From the NCBI RefSeq assembly GCF_023502235.1, contig NZ_JAMFLY010000001.1, positions 1,116,001 through 1,180,000 of the forward strand: a DNA stretch of 64,000 nt, written 5' to 3'. The translations under genes were made by a program, and so were the position numbers. Under the pieces are notes generated by a model. The model did no database searches, was not told the origin of the DNA, and was given only the letters and a program-made list of their open reading frames with translations. This document shows, in pieces, positions 8,251 through 16,334 of the stretch. Source of the stretch: Flagellimonas myxillae. Its GTDB lineage: Bacteria > Bacteroidota > Bacteroidia > Flavobacteriales > Flavobacteriaceae. Positions within the stretch are counted from its first letter, which is position 1; each line of letters begins with the position of its first letter.

Positions 8251-9411
8251 TTATATTTTAATATCAATATCAAATCGGATACGTTGTCCATTTTCCACAA
8301 AGGCTCCAAGTGGCACAAGCTGATCAACCCAATAATATTTCATTTTCAGGGCAATTTTATCTTCGATTTTCGTGCCCAGGGTAAATTCGACCCCCTCCAA
8401 ATTCGTCAACCTTCCATCAGGAGATCCAAAAGAGGAATAATCCCATCGGGCCCAATCGTTCTGTGCCAAAAAATCCAATGCCGAATAGCGTTCTAAATGA
8501 GTATAGGTGAGTTTCACCAACCAATCTCCTTTTTTGTTCAAGTGCCCATAACTGGTTGCCAAGGTCATCCCAGTTTTCTGATCCCGAAGATTTTGTGGGA
8601 TGAATGCATTGTCACCATAGTCCTCAAGATTCAGGTACCAATCCATTTCCATTTTTACCAAGGGGGAGCGGCTCAACTTGACATAACCCCCAATACTAAT
8701 AATGGAATAGTCCAAAAAGAAGGTTTCCGCCCCATCGGGTATATCTTGGATGTTTCTAAAAAGATAAAGGGAGGGCCAAACGGCGAACCTATCGTCAAGA
8801 TGTTCTGAAACCACCTGTACGCCCTGAAAATAACTATCATCCGTAAACGAGCCTCCCCTTGAGTTCAAAATAAAATGGCCAGCATTGATGTTCAGGTGAT
8901 CTACCCAATCCAACTTGGGGTTAAATGTTTTTTGAAGGTGAATACCCTCAGGATAAACATTGTCGCTCCAAAACAGTTCGTTCTGTTTTTTGAACGTAAA
9001 TGTATTTTTCCCCAACCATAGCTTGAATGCGCCCAAATCTACCTGAAAAAAGGCTTTTTCCAAGGCAATGGGCAAGGTCCCAAACTCGTTGAAGGCATCT
9101 CCAAGGGTGAGTTGTGGGTCCTGTTGTTTTTTGGGCTCTCCTGTCCTTATTCTTGCCCCGACCAGTATTTTTGGATTTAGCTGGTATTCCGCACCGGCCC
9201 GCAATCTATATCGCAATCTGGAACGGTCCTCCCTATAGGTGCCATCCGATTTGCGGGAGTCCCAATCCTGTTCCACCCGAAACCTGAAATCGCCATTAAA
9301 CCTAAATTTTGATTTCGTGGAATCGTTTTGGGCAATAGCCAAGGTTGAAGATATAAGGAGAAAGACGAAAAGATAACGCTTAGGTAACGGTAGTTGGTAT
9401 GCTTTGGTCAA
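8251..9411 (-). CDS. Putative outer-membrane porin (alginate-export-like beta-barrel)
   Basis: A 386-residue protein with a signal peptide ('YLFVFLLISSTLAIAQ') and then alternating beta-strand text throughout: 'FRFNGDFRFRVEQDW', 'RLRYRLRAGAEYQL', 'VGARIRTGE', ending in 'RIRFDIDIKI' with an outer-membrane-style last strand. The early 'RxRYRxRxGAxY' block and the 'AFFQVDLGAFKLWLGKN' strand resemble proteins annotated as putative porin or alginate export family. Likely a 16-18 stranded channel for small solutes in the outer membrane. No transport partner lies next to it. Barrel call firm, substrate unknown. Confidence 0.8.
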   Translation of the reverse strand: MTKAYQLPLPKRYLFVFLLISSTLAIAQNDSTKSKFRFNGDFRFRVEQDWDSRKSDGTYREDRSRLRYRLRAGAEYQLNPKILVGARIRTGEPKKQQDPQLTLGDAFNEFGTLPIALEKAFFQVDLGAFKLWLGKNTFTFKKQNELFWSDNVYPEGIHLQKTFNPKLDWVDHLNINAGHFILNSRGGSFTDDSYFQGVQVVSEHLDDRFAVWPSLYLFRNIQDIPDGAETFFLDYSIISIGGYVKLSRSPLVKMEMDWYLNLEDYGDNAFIPQNLRDQKTGMTLATSYGHLNKKGDWLVKLTYTHLERYSALDFLAQNDWARWDYSSFGSPDGRLTNLEGVEFTLGTKIEDKIALKMKYYWVDQLVPLGAFVENGQRIRFDIDIKI

Positions 9412-9489
9412 AAGGGTAAGGGGTTATTCTTAAACGCTTACAAGATACGCCAAAACTTGGCAAGAAGAAGAATTCACTTGTGGGCGCAG

Positions 9490-9996
9490 CTATTTCTTTT
9501 TCTTTCCGTTTACATATTCAAATTCCAGTTTTTCCCTATCATCGGTAAAACAATATTCTTTTCCATGTTTCTTTTTACCATGATACTCTCCATAATAGTT
9601 CAACTCCCCATTTTCGAAACGCTTCACCAATTTTTTCACTCCATTTTCATCATAATCAATTGTTTCGATGATTTCACCTTTCAGGTTATAACTAAATTCT
9701 TTAGCGATTACCCAAGGTTTGTATCTCTGGTAAATGGTTTTGTCACAGACTATTTTTTGTTTTCCATTAAAATATAGGTTACTGGATAAAACAACCCCAT
9801 CATTATAGATTTCCTCGTATACCAAATGCCCATTTTTTCGTTTGTGCTGTGCAACTCCGGTAAGTCTTTCCCCATTCATTTTGTATACCAAATCATTATC
9901 GATATACACTTCTTTCATTCCCAAAGTATCTTGGGAGAAGGTGTGGCACGAGACCAAAATTGAGATTATGAGAAGAGCGTTTTTTACTTGAATCAT
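9490..9996 (-). CDS. Secreted YwqK/MORN-like repeat protein
   Basis: A 168-residue protein with a signal peptide ('LLIISILVSCHTFSQ') followed by repeated short hairpin units of the YwqK type: 'RKNGHLVYEEIYNDG', 'YNLKGEIIETIDYDENG', 'FENGELNYYGEYHGKKKHG'. YwqK is described as an antitoxin in Bacillus, but the Bacteroidota secreted members are widespread and of unknown function, so no toxin-antitoxin claim is made. The C terminus is very Lys-rich (GKKKK). Single gene, separated by about 80 bp from the porin. Confidence 0.7.
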   Translation of the reverse strand: MIQVKNALLIISILVSCHTFSQDTLGMKEVYIDNDLVYKMNGERLTGVAQHKRKNGHLVYEEIYNDGVVLSSNLYFNGKQKIVCDKTIYQRYKPWVIAKEFSYNLKGEIIETIDYDENGVKKLVKRFENGELNYYGEYHGKKKHGKEYCFTDDREKLEFEYVNGKKKK

Positions 9997-10081
9997 ATTT
10001 GCAATTGCAATCCCTTTTCTGGTGGATCATTATGCTTTACAAGATACAATCTTACGGCATCGGGCCATATTAATTAACCGC

Positions 10082-10780
10082 TTAATTTTTGAAAGCAAGC
10101 TGCCCAATGGGAATTGTTCCAGAACCGTGTGGTGCTATGCTCATACGGTAAAAAAGGTCTTGTTCATTCAAGATAAGCGCTGCTCTTGGAGTGCCTCCTG
10201 CGTTATACGAGAGTGCTACGATATAGAAAATATGCTCCTCATTGGGACGGATCGTTTTTTGCAATTGGGTAGCCTTATTAAAATTGGTATCCAAATAGGA
10301 TTTTATTTCTGTGAGTCCATAATTGAAAGAGGGTAGTTTATCATATGTTAATGTATCTGTTGGCAAAAAGAGTTTTAAGTAAGAGTCAGGTGGAGTAAAA
10401 ATTGCCAATGAATCAGCGGGAAAATTAATAGTAAGCTCCAATGGGGTGGTAGTTTCATTAATTATCAGAGTCCAAAACACGGAAAATCCATAGGTTCTTC
10501 CAGAAGCGTCTGAATATTGCGTTCCATCCGGTTTGATCATGCCTCCTTTTGGAAAGCCGTTCTTTATGGTTATCCCTTTTCCTGTGGAAGATGCATAAGT
10601 AGTGTCTTTAAAAATAAATCCCTTTAAATAATGGTTTGGTGATCGTTGTTCGCTGCCATTTTTTGTTGAGTCTTTTTGCTCTGATTCAACGACAGCCTTT
10701 CCAGTTTTTGAACTGTCTCTTTGTCCACAAGAATAGAGCCCCGTAAGTAGCATAATCGATATTACTAAGTGCTTTTTCAT
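10082..10780 (-). CDS. Lipoprotein of unknown function
   Basis: A 232-residue protein not recognised as a member of a named family. It has a clear lipoprotein signal ('LLTGLYSC', Cys18), then a Ser/Lys/Glu-rich linker of about 30 residues and a compact domain from about residue 50 with 'FSVFWTLIINETTTPLELTI', 'YLKLFLPTDTL' and a C-terminal 'FYRMSIAPHGSGTIPIGQL'. The text suggests a beta-sandwich, but this is a guess. The region upstream is the 529-bp repeat-bearing gap before the GH18 gene. Confidence 0.7.
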   Translation of the reverse strand: MKKHLVISIMLLTGLYSCGQRDSSKTGKAVVESEQKDSTKNGSEQRSPNHYLKGFIFKDTTYASSTGKGITIKNGFPKGGMIKPDGTQYSDASGRTYGFSVFWTLIINETTTPLELTINFPADSLAIFTPPDSYLKLFLPTDTLTYDKLPSFNYGLTEIKSYLDTNFNKATQLQKTIRPNEEHIFYIVALSYNAGGTPRAALILNEQDLFYRMSIAPHGSGTIPIGQLAFKN

Positions 10781-11309
10781 TAGTTGAAATCTTTCTAATA
10801 AAGATATGATTAGGTACTTTCTTTGGACTTAAATCAATTGTAAAAAGATTTGAAAAAAATGTAAATATGGTTGAATATGCTATTATTCTCCTTCAAGGTG
10901 AATGACGAAGTGATCTAGCGGGAGCGGAGGGTTGTGAATGGACAGATTATTAAATATTTGGATTCTTGGAAATTGGAGCATGGAGAGTTGAAAATGGAAA
11001 ATGGATAGTTGGATGCTCGATGCTCGATGCCAGAAGTTGATTGTCTTGAGTCTTGTTTTTGAGTTTGAACTTGAACTTGAACTTGAGCTTGAGCTTGAAC
11101 TTGAGCTTAAGGTGAAGGATAAAAAGGTGAAAGCTGGATTGTTGGATTCTTGGAAATTGGAGCTTGGTATTTGATATTTTGAACTTGTGTTTGAACTTGA
11201 ATTTAAGGCAAGGGGTAATAGGAAATGGTGGACAGAGGGGCGGTTCTGCATGTGGTTTACCCCGATATTGCCATAATGGTTATTTTCGCAAGAACCGAAT
11301 CCAATAGGA
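10781..11309. repeat. Intergenic region with low-complexity module B
   Basis: No gene is supported here. From 10993 to about 11166 it holds AATGGAAAATGGATAGTTGG, TGCTCGATGCTCGATG, TTGAGTCTTGTTTTTGAG and a run of (GAACTT/GAGCTT) hexamers (11059-11109), then GGTGAAGGATAAAAAGGTG and GCTGGATTGTTGGATT. The hexamer run creates a long Ser-repeat frame on the minus strand that is not a gene. The same ordered words recur directly after the GH18 stop (12320-12472), in the same orientation. The promoter of the GH18 gene must lie in 11170-11309, but no clear box is seen. Confidence 0.65.
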
Positions 11310-12317
11310 ATGCGAAAAGGAATTTTACTGTGCCTTATACTTGTCTCCGTGTTGTCCTGTAGTAAGGATGTTACAGTTTTACCACCCGAAGATGAAGGCA
11401 ACGAACCACCAAAGAAGATTACGGAAGCCCGGATCGTGGGTTATTTGCCAACGTATCGGTTTTCGCTCAGCAGTGAAATTGCTTACGAAAAACTGACCCA
11501 TCTAAACTTGGCCTTTGCCAATCCAGACGCTGATGGAAATCTAATTATGCCCGATATAAGCGACGTGGTCGGGGATGCTCGGGCTGCCAATCCGAATATT
11601 GTAATCTGCCTTTCCCTTGCTGGTGGGGCCTTGACAGACGAACAGGCTACCCATTGGTCTAACTTGATAGATGACGGCGCCAACATTCCTGGATTTGTCA
11701 CCAAAATTGTGGACTATGTGTTGGACAACGACTTGGATGGAATAGATGTGGACCTGGAATGGAGTCATGTTACTCCTGGTTATAGTCCCTTTGTATTGGC
11801 GTTGGATACTGCCTTGGACGCCCAAAACAAATTATTGACGGTTGCCTTCCCTCAAACCCGTTTCGCCAACATTACCGATGCGGCTTTGGCAGCCTTTGAT
11901 TTTATCAACATCATGTCTTACGATGCCACAGGGCCATGGAACCCTGCAAACCCTGGGCAGCATAGTTCCTTGCAATTCTCCACGGATGGAATCAATTTTT
12001 GGAAAACGAACCAAAGCATTTCAGCAGAACGGCTCAATTTGGGTGTACCATTTTATGGGTATGAGTTTGTGAGCGATACCGAGGCGACCTCATTTACTTT
12101 TGGGCAAATGGTGCAACAAGATGTCAGCTATGCCAACCTGAACCAAGTGGGCAATGCGTACTACAACGGAATTCCGACCATTAAGGCGAAAGTAAATTTA
12201 GCACATACCGAAGGACTAGGTGGTATCATGATCTGGGAATTGGGGCAGGATTCATTTGATGAGCATTCGTTGCTCACTGCGATTCATAGCGAGTATTCAT
12301 CCCTCGGAGTTTTTTGA
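11310..12317 (+). CDS. GH18 family glycoside hydrolase, lipoprotein (chitinase-like)
   Basis: A 335-residue protein with lipobox 'LVSVLSC' (Cys17) and an acidic linker. From about residue 40 it is a single GH18 barrel: 'RIVGYLPTYR', 'THLNLAFANPD', and the catalytic signature 'DGIDVDLEW' (D143, D146, D148, E150, with Glu150 the proton donor), then 'INIMSYDATGPW' and 'GGIMIWELGQD'. It should cleave chitin-type or other beta-1,4-GlcNAc linkages at the cell surface or in the periplasm; endo-glycosidase activity on N-glycans is the alternative in this family. No chitin-binding module. The gene is flanked by direct repeats of one low-complexity module, which is unusual. Confidence 0.92.
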   Translation: MRKGILLCLILVSVLSCSKDVTVLPPEDEGNEPPKKITEARIVGYLPTYRFSLSSEIAYEKLTHLNLAFANPDADGNLIMPDISDVVGDARAANPNIVICLSLAGGALTDEQATHWSNLIDDGANIPGFVTKIVDYVLDNDLDGIDVDLEWSHVTPGYSPFVLALDTALDAQNKLLTVAFPQTRFANITDAALAAFDFINIMSYDATGPWNPANPGQHSSLQFSTDGINFWKTNQSISAERLNLGVPFYGYEFVSDTEATSFTFGQMVQQDVSYANLNQVGNAYYNGIPTIKAKVNLAHTEGLGGIMIWELGQDSFDEHSLLTAIHSEYSSLGVF

Positions 12318-12578
12318 ATAATGGAAAATGGATAGTTGGATGCCCGAAGTTGATTGTCTTGAGTCTTGTTTTTGAGTTTGAACTTGAACTTGCTCATTTG
12401 ACAGGTGAAGGATAAAAGGTGAAAGCTGGATTGTTGGATTGTTGGATTGTTGGATTGTTGGAATTTGGCGCTTAGAATTTGGAGTTTACTCACCTAACAC
12501 CTAACACCTAACACCTAACTCCCAACGTCTTGTCTCTTGTCTCTTGGTTCTTGAGTTTGAGCTTGAACTTGAACTTCT
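12318..12578. repeat. Low-complexity module C, direct copy of module B
   Basis: Starts three bases after the GH18 stop. It repeats the ordered words of module B (AATGGAAAATGGATAGTTGG, GAAGTTGATTGTCTTGAG, TCTTGTTTTTGAGTTTG, GGTGAAGGATAAAAGGTG, GCTGGATTGTTGGATT) and adds four GTTGGATT octamers (12431-12461), a CACCTAA heptamer run (about 12491-12520) and GTCTCTTG/GAACTT words. No gene is seen. It lies between the convergent GH18 and S10 peptidase genes. Confidence 0.65.
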
Positions 12579-14078
12579 TTAATTCGAAGTTTGATCAATA
12601 AACTCGTCCACGTCCTTTTTAAACTTTGCCATGGATGGGATATGGGTGTACATCATATGCCCGGCTTCGTAATATTTCATAATGATGTTTTTCTTGAGAT
12701 CGGCATCCAATCCCATATGGTTGATGGAATGCTCCACCCCATAAAAAACTGTCGCCAAATCGTAATAACCATTGAGAATAAGAATCTTCAGGTCCGGATT
12801 TCGCTTCATGGCGGAGGTCATATCCGGTAATGTGGTAACGGCCACTTGCATGTTCCAAATAATGTTGCCATTGTGTTTCCAATCCCACTTAAAGTTCTTT
12901 CTAGAGCTGGCAGTGGTGGTATAACTCCAATCCTTTCGCACCTTTAGGTCGTTGTATAGATAGTCTTTAAAAGCAGCGATATAAGGTGGGGAAATGGCAT
13001 CACTTTGTGGGTCGGTCAAGGCATTTTGGGACAATAAATCCTCATTGATTCCGGTAAACCTTGAGTCTAACCGACCTACCGTAAGTCCTTTGTCCTTAAG
13101 TAGTTCCTGAAAGTATTCTCCGTTGGTAACTCGCAAATCAGCCTTAAGGTAAAAGTCTCGGCTCAACCCTGAATAATCTGCCAGCTTTTGGGCCACGGCA
13201 TTTCGTTCGGCGGTGCCCAATTGGTCTCCTTTAAGGAGGGCCGGGGCGTATTCGTTTTGGGTAAACGCACGTACTTCATCCAGAAACGACTCCAGGCTTT
13301 CCCCTTTGTTCTTTACTTTGTTATGGTACCGGGCCGTTGCGGCATAGGTAGGATAATGAATGAGATATGCTGTGTCATCCCCAGGTCCGAACAACAAGTG
13401 CTGTAAATCGAATACCGCAGACACCATAATCACGCCGTTCATGGCAATTCCCTTGTCCTGCAGATGCTTTACAAGCCCCGCATTACGGAAGGTACCATAG
13501 CTTTCTCCCAATAAATACTTGGGTGCGTTCATTTTACCACTTCGGATAATAAATTGTTCTATAAAAAGCCCAATACTCCTGATATCTTGGTCCACGCCCC
13601 AGAAATCTTCCCATTTGGCATCTCCAATGGGCTTGCTGAATCCGACCCCCACCGGGTCTATCATCACTAAATCGGCCTTGTCCAAAATGGAAAATTCATT
13701 ATTGACCACCTTGTAGGGCGCAGGTTTGGTATAGTTGGGATCGTTTATCTCGATACGTTTGGGTCCCAAAACCCCAAAATGCAACCAAAATGAAGCAGAA
13801 AGAGGTCCTCCGTTGAAAGCAAATACGATAGGTCGATTGTTGGTCCCTGCTTTTTTGTAGTGGGTAAACCCAAATAGTGCGATGGGTTTGTCGTTTTCGT
13901 CCCGCAATTGAAACGTCCCTGTTTCTGTGGCCAAGGAAATGGTGCGACCTTTGATGGTCACGGATTGGGTTGAGGTAAATATTTCCCCATCAGGAATCTC
14001 TTTAATCTCTTTCTTTTCTTGGGCAATTGATGGAATCGCAAGGAAAGTAAGGACAAGAAGAAAAGCCAATTTTTTCAT
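12579..14078 (-). CDS. Serine carboxypeptidase-like protein (peptidase S10 family)
   Basis: A 499-residue protein with a signal peptide ('LVLTFLAIPSIAQ'). 'IVFAFNGGPLSASFW' is the oxyanion-hole loop of S10 enzymes (usual form NGGPGSSS), 'YLLGESYGTFRNA' holds the nucleophile Ser193, 'LILNGYYDLATVF' supplies the Asp, and 'YEAGHMMY' the catalytic His. It is predicted to act as an exported carboxypeptidase in the periplasm. Transcribed in the same direction as the downstream-placed serine hydrolase and AraC genes, but with a 157-bp gap containing a decayed regulator tail. Family call sure, peptide substrate unknown. Confidence 0.9.
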   Translation of the reverse strand: MKKLAFLLVLTFLAIPSIAQEKKEIKEIPDGEIFTSTQSVTIKGRTISLATETGTFQLRDENDKPIALFGFTHYKKAGTNNRPIVFAFNGGPLSASFWLHFGVLGPKRIEINDPNYTKPAPYKVVNNEFSILDKADLVMIDPVGVGFSKPIGDAKWEDFWGVDQDIRSIGLFIEQFIIRSGKMNAPKYLLGESYGTFRNAGLVKHLQDKGIAMNGVIMVSAVFDLQHLLFGPGDDTAYLIHYPTYAATARYHNKVKNKGESLESFLDEVRAFTQNEYAPALLKGDQLGTAERNAVAQKLADYSGLSRDFYLKADLRVTNGEYFQELLKDKGLTVGRLDSRFTGINEDLLSQNALTDPQSDAISPPYIAAFKDYLYNDLKVRKDWSYTTTASSRKNFKWDWKHNGNIIWNMQVAVTTLPDMTSAMKRNPDLKILILNGYYDLATVFYGVEHSINHMGLDADLKKNIIMKYYEAGHMMYTHIPSMAKFKKDVDEFIDQTSN

Positions 14079-14141
14079 GTGGTCGGAATGTTTTGATTTG
14101 ACCTCAAAATAGGGCTAAAATTTGATTTTGGTCCAGTTTTT

Positions 14142-14213
14142 CTAAAGGCTATTCAGAAAACGGGGCAAATCCATACCCTTGTCCAAATCCAATTTCTTTT
14201 TTAGCCGGTATTT
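14142..14213 (-). pseudogene. C-terminal remnant of a third TPR-HTH regulator
   Basis: Read on the minus strand, 14213 down to a TAG at 14142-14144 gives YKxx-type text ending 'YRLKKKLDLDKGMDLPRFL' plus 'NSL' in frame (reading starts within the conserved YRLKKKL block; the first bases of that block are replaced just upstream). It matches the last 23 residues of the two intact TPR-HTH genes at 16335 and 18239 ('YRLKKKLALDKDMDLTTFL'). Homology stops abruptly at about 14213. A deletion or rearrangement has removed the rest, leaving this tail 22 bp beyond the stop of the serine hydrolase gene. Confidence 0.75.
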
Positions 14214-14235
14214 CCTTGGGCGATACAGTGGGTCT

Positions 14236-15315
14236 TTATTGTCGCCCGGTCAAAACGGGTACGATGTACTCGTTTACCAACGCATCCGTGTAGTTATGCG
14301 CATTTCTGTTGCCGTAGTTGGTGGTTGTAATGACCATCACCGCGTTCAATTCAGGGATGGCCAACAATTTCTGACCTCCATTACCAGACATATAGTAGGA
14401 GTAATACTGTTGCTTTTCCCCAAAACTTTTTAGCCAAAACAAATAGCCGTATTCAACCCCATCCCTAACCCTAACTTTTGGGGTGGTTGCCTTTTGCAAC
14501 CAGGAAGCCGACATGATTTCTTGACCATTCCAAACTCCTTTGTTTAAGCAGAGTTGAATAAGTTTCAATAGATCCCTGCTTTTGTATTCGCTGCCCCCTG
14601 CGGTGTTTAACACCCCTTCGGGGTTGTAATGCAGGACATAATCTTCAATACCCATGGGATTAAAAAGGTTTTCCTTCGCAAATTGGTCTGCTGGCATGCC
14701 CACCGCACGCTGCACTATTTCAGCCATGGCAGCCGCACCTGCCGAACAATAACTAAAGGCCCTGCCATAAGGTTGGTCCTCAGGTTTTGGCTCAAAAGGG
14801 TATGATCTAATAGGCAAGTCCACTAAAAAGCCGGTCCAGTCCTCGATAACATACATGCGCTCTTCATTGCCCCGGGAGTAACTATTAAAATCATTGCATT
14901 CCAATATGGAACTCATACTGAGCAAATCTTCTAGGGTAATCCCTGACTTGCGTTCATCCGGGTTTTTCACTGGAGTCTTGTGTCCAAGATATTTGAATAT
15001 TTTATCCTTTTCGGATTGGATGTACCCCTGTTTTATGGCAATCCCAGTAAGCAGGGTAGCCATGGTCTTGGTAGCAGAGCGCGTATTGTGTTTCGAATTT
15101 GAATCTGCGCCGTTGTAATAATTTTCAAAAAGGAGTTCGCCATTTTGGGCAACCAAAACACTGGTTATACGCTCGTATTTTCCAGATTTAATGGTGCTGT
15201 CCATTTTGGACCAAAGCGGGTGGGCAGTTCCGGTAGGGGCAGTTAAATCCAACTGCGAACATGCGTTTTGGATTGAGAATAGGTAAACAAAAATGACTAC
15301 AATTAATTTATTCAT
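14236..15315 (-). CDS. Serine hydrolase, class C beta-lactamase-related
   Basis: A 359-residue protein with a signal peptide ('VVIFVYLFSIQNACS'). It shows the S-x-x-K motif 'TRSATKTMATLL' (Ser80, Lys83), the Y-x-S motif 'FSYCSAGAAAM' (Tyr189, Ser191), and a C-terminal 'GNGGQKLLAIPE' in place of the KTG box. These mark the beta-lactamase/D-alanyl-D-alanine carboxypeptidase clan; most such Bacteroidota proteins are esterases or peptidases, not resistance enzymes. Exported to the periplasm. It directly precedes the regulator remnant at 14142-14213. Confidence 0.88.
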   Translation of the reverse strand: MNKLIVVIFVYLFSIQNACSQLDLTAPTGTAHPLWSKMDSTIKSGKYERITSVLVAQNGELLFENYYNGADSNSKHNTRSATKTMATLLTGIAIKQGYIQSEKDKIFKYLGHKTPVKNPDERKSGITLEDLLSMSSILECNDFNSYSRGNEERMYVIEDWTGFLVDLPIRSYPFEPKPEDQPYGRAFSYCSAGAAAMAEIVQRAVGMPADQFAKENLFNPMGIEDYVLHYNPEGVLNTAGGSEYKSRDLLKLIQLCLNKGVWNGQEIMSASWLQKATTPKVRVRDGVEYGYLFWLKSFGEKQQYYSYYMSGNGGQKLLAIPELNAVMVITTTNYGNRNAHNYTDALVNEYIVPVLTGRQ

Positions 15316-15387
15316 GATTTGAATGTTTTTTGAGCCAACAATGTACCGAGGAATTTGGCATCAAAATAGAACAGAATTAACATTGGG

Positions 15388-16191
15388 CTACATCATCTGT
15401 TTCCGGAATGCGCTGGGAGTTTTGTTCATATAGGCCTTAAAGGTTCGGGTAAAATGACTTTGGTCCGAAAAACCCAATTGATAGGTAATTGCTGTTAATG
15501 TATTGGAAGGATCCAGCAAAAGTGGAATAGCTTTTTTGATTTTCTGCTGTCTTATATATTCACCAAGACTCATGGACAGATATTTTGAGACCGCTCTAGA
15601 AATATGTACCGGATGGATATTTAGCTCAGAAGATAAATAATCAAGGCTAAGCGAGGAACTGTCATAATGAAGTAATTCTTTTAAGCCATCTACCCATATG
15701 GGATTGTCTAGGGTGTTTATTTCTTTTTGGTTACCTAAAGCTTCACAGATTTGAAGCAATAAAACCTCCACAGACACTTCACTATAGTCATCTGAAAGTA
15801 AGAATTCGCGATATAATCTGGCGAACAGAACATGTAAATGAGGGTTTTCAATGAGTTGGCTACCCTCCAATAAATGCAAAGGGATTCCGTTTTTTTTGAG
15901 CCATTCTACCTCAAATTCCAAATGGAACCCACTGGCTTTGTCAGAATGTTTTAATCCGTAGTGGGGCTCTTCCCAATTGTTGAACATTAAACTTCCGGAG
16001 GGGCAAAGTGTTTGTACTCTGGAATTACAATCCTTCATATGCCCCTGTAGCACATACATAAAGTATGGGTTTTCATGGTAATGCCAGTCCGTTTTATCCC
16101 CGGTATAGGTATACTGCGACAACAAAACCCCGTTAAAGGACACTTCTGAATTTGGACTTCCGTAATATTTTCCCTTGGTTAGAATTTTCAT
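15388..16191 (-). CDS. AraC family transcriptional regulator
   Basis: A 267-residue protein. The N-terminal half is a cupin-like sensor ('WHYHENPYFMYVLQGHM'), and the last 100 residues form the AraC double helix-turn-helix: 'LDYLSSELNIHPVHISRAV' for the first HTH and 'AITYQLGFSDQSHFTRTFK' followed by 'TPSAFR' for the second. Ligand not known. It lies 72 bp upstream of the serine hydrolase on the same strand, so it may control that gene or itself. Cytoplasmic. Confidence 0.92.
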   Translation of the reverse strand: MKILTKGKYYGSPNSEVSFNGVLLSQYTYTGDKTDWHYHENPYFMYVLQGHMKDCNSRVQTLCPSGSLMFNNWEEPHYGLKHSDKASGFHLEFEVEWLKKNGIPLHLLEGSQLIENPHLHVLFARLYREFLLSDDYSEVSVEVLLLQICEALGNQKEINTLDNPIWVDGLKELLHYDSSSLSLDYLSSELNIHPVHISRAVSKYLSMSLGEYIRQQKIKKAIPLLLDPSNTLTAITYQLGFSDQSHFTRTFKAYMNKTPSAFRKQMM

Positions 16192-16334
16192 TTACTAGAG
16201 CATGCAACTAACGAAAACTAACTTGTCCCGTTTTCGAGCTATATCCGCCGCGAACGAATTTCGACTAATTTTCCTTCAAAATCAAGAGGTGGCTCCAAGA
16301 CTAGAATAGAAGCTATCACAATCGCAACGAATAC

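Noticed and set aside
8049..8261. Plus-strand open frame of 70 codons
   Set aside because: Hydrophobic shadow of the intergenic region, no recognisable domain, overlaps the porin 3' end.
9490..9996. YwqK toxin-antitoxin pair
   Set aside because: No toxin gene is adjacent and the protein is secreted, so the antitoxin label from Bacillus is not carried over.
10883..11401. Open frame on the minus strand with a long Ser run
   Set aside because: The Ser run is the translation of GAACTT/GAGCTT hexamers in low-complexity DNA and the frame overlaps the GH18 start; not a gene.
14236..15315. Antibiotic-resistance class C beta-lactamase
   Set aside because: SxxK and YxS motifs only place it in the clan; the KTG box and AmpC-type text are absent, so resistance is not claimed.
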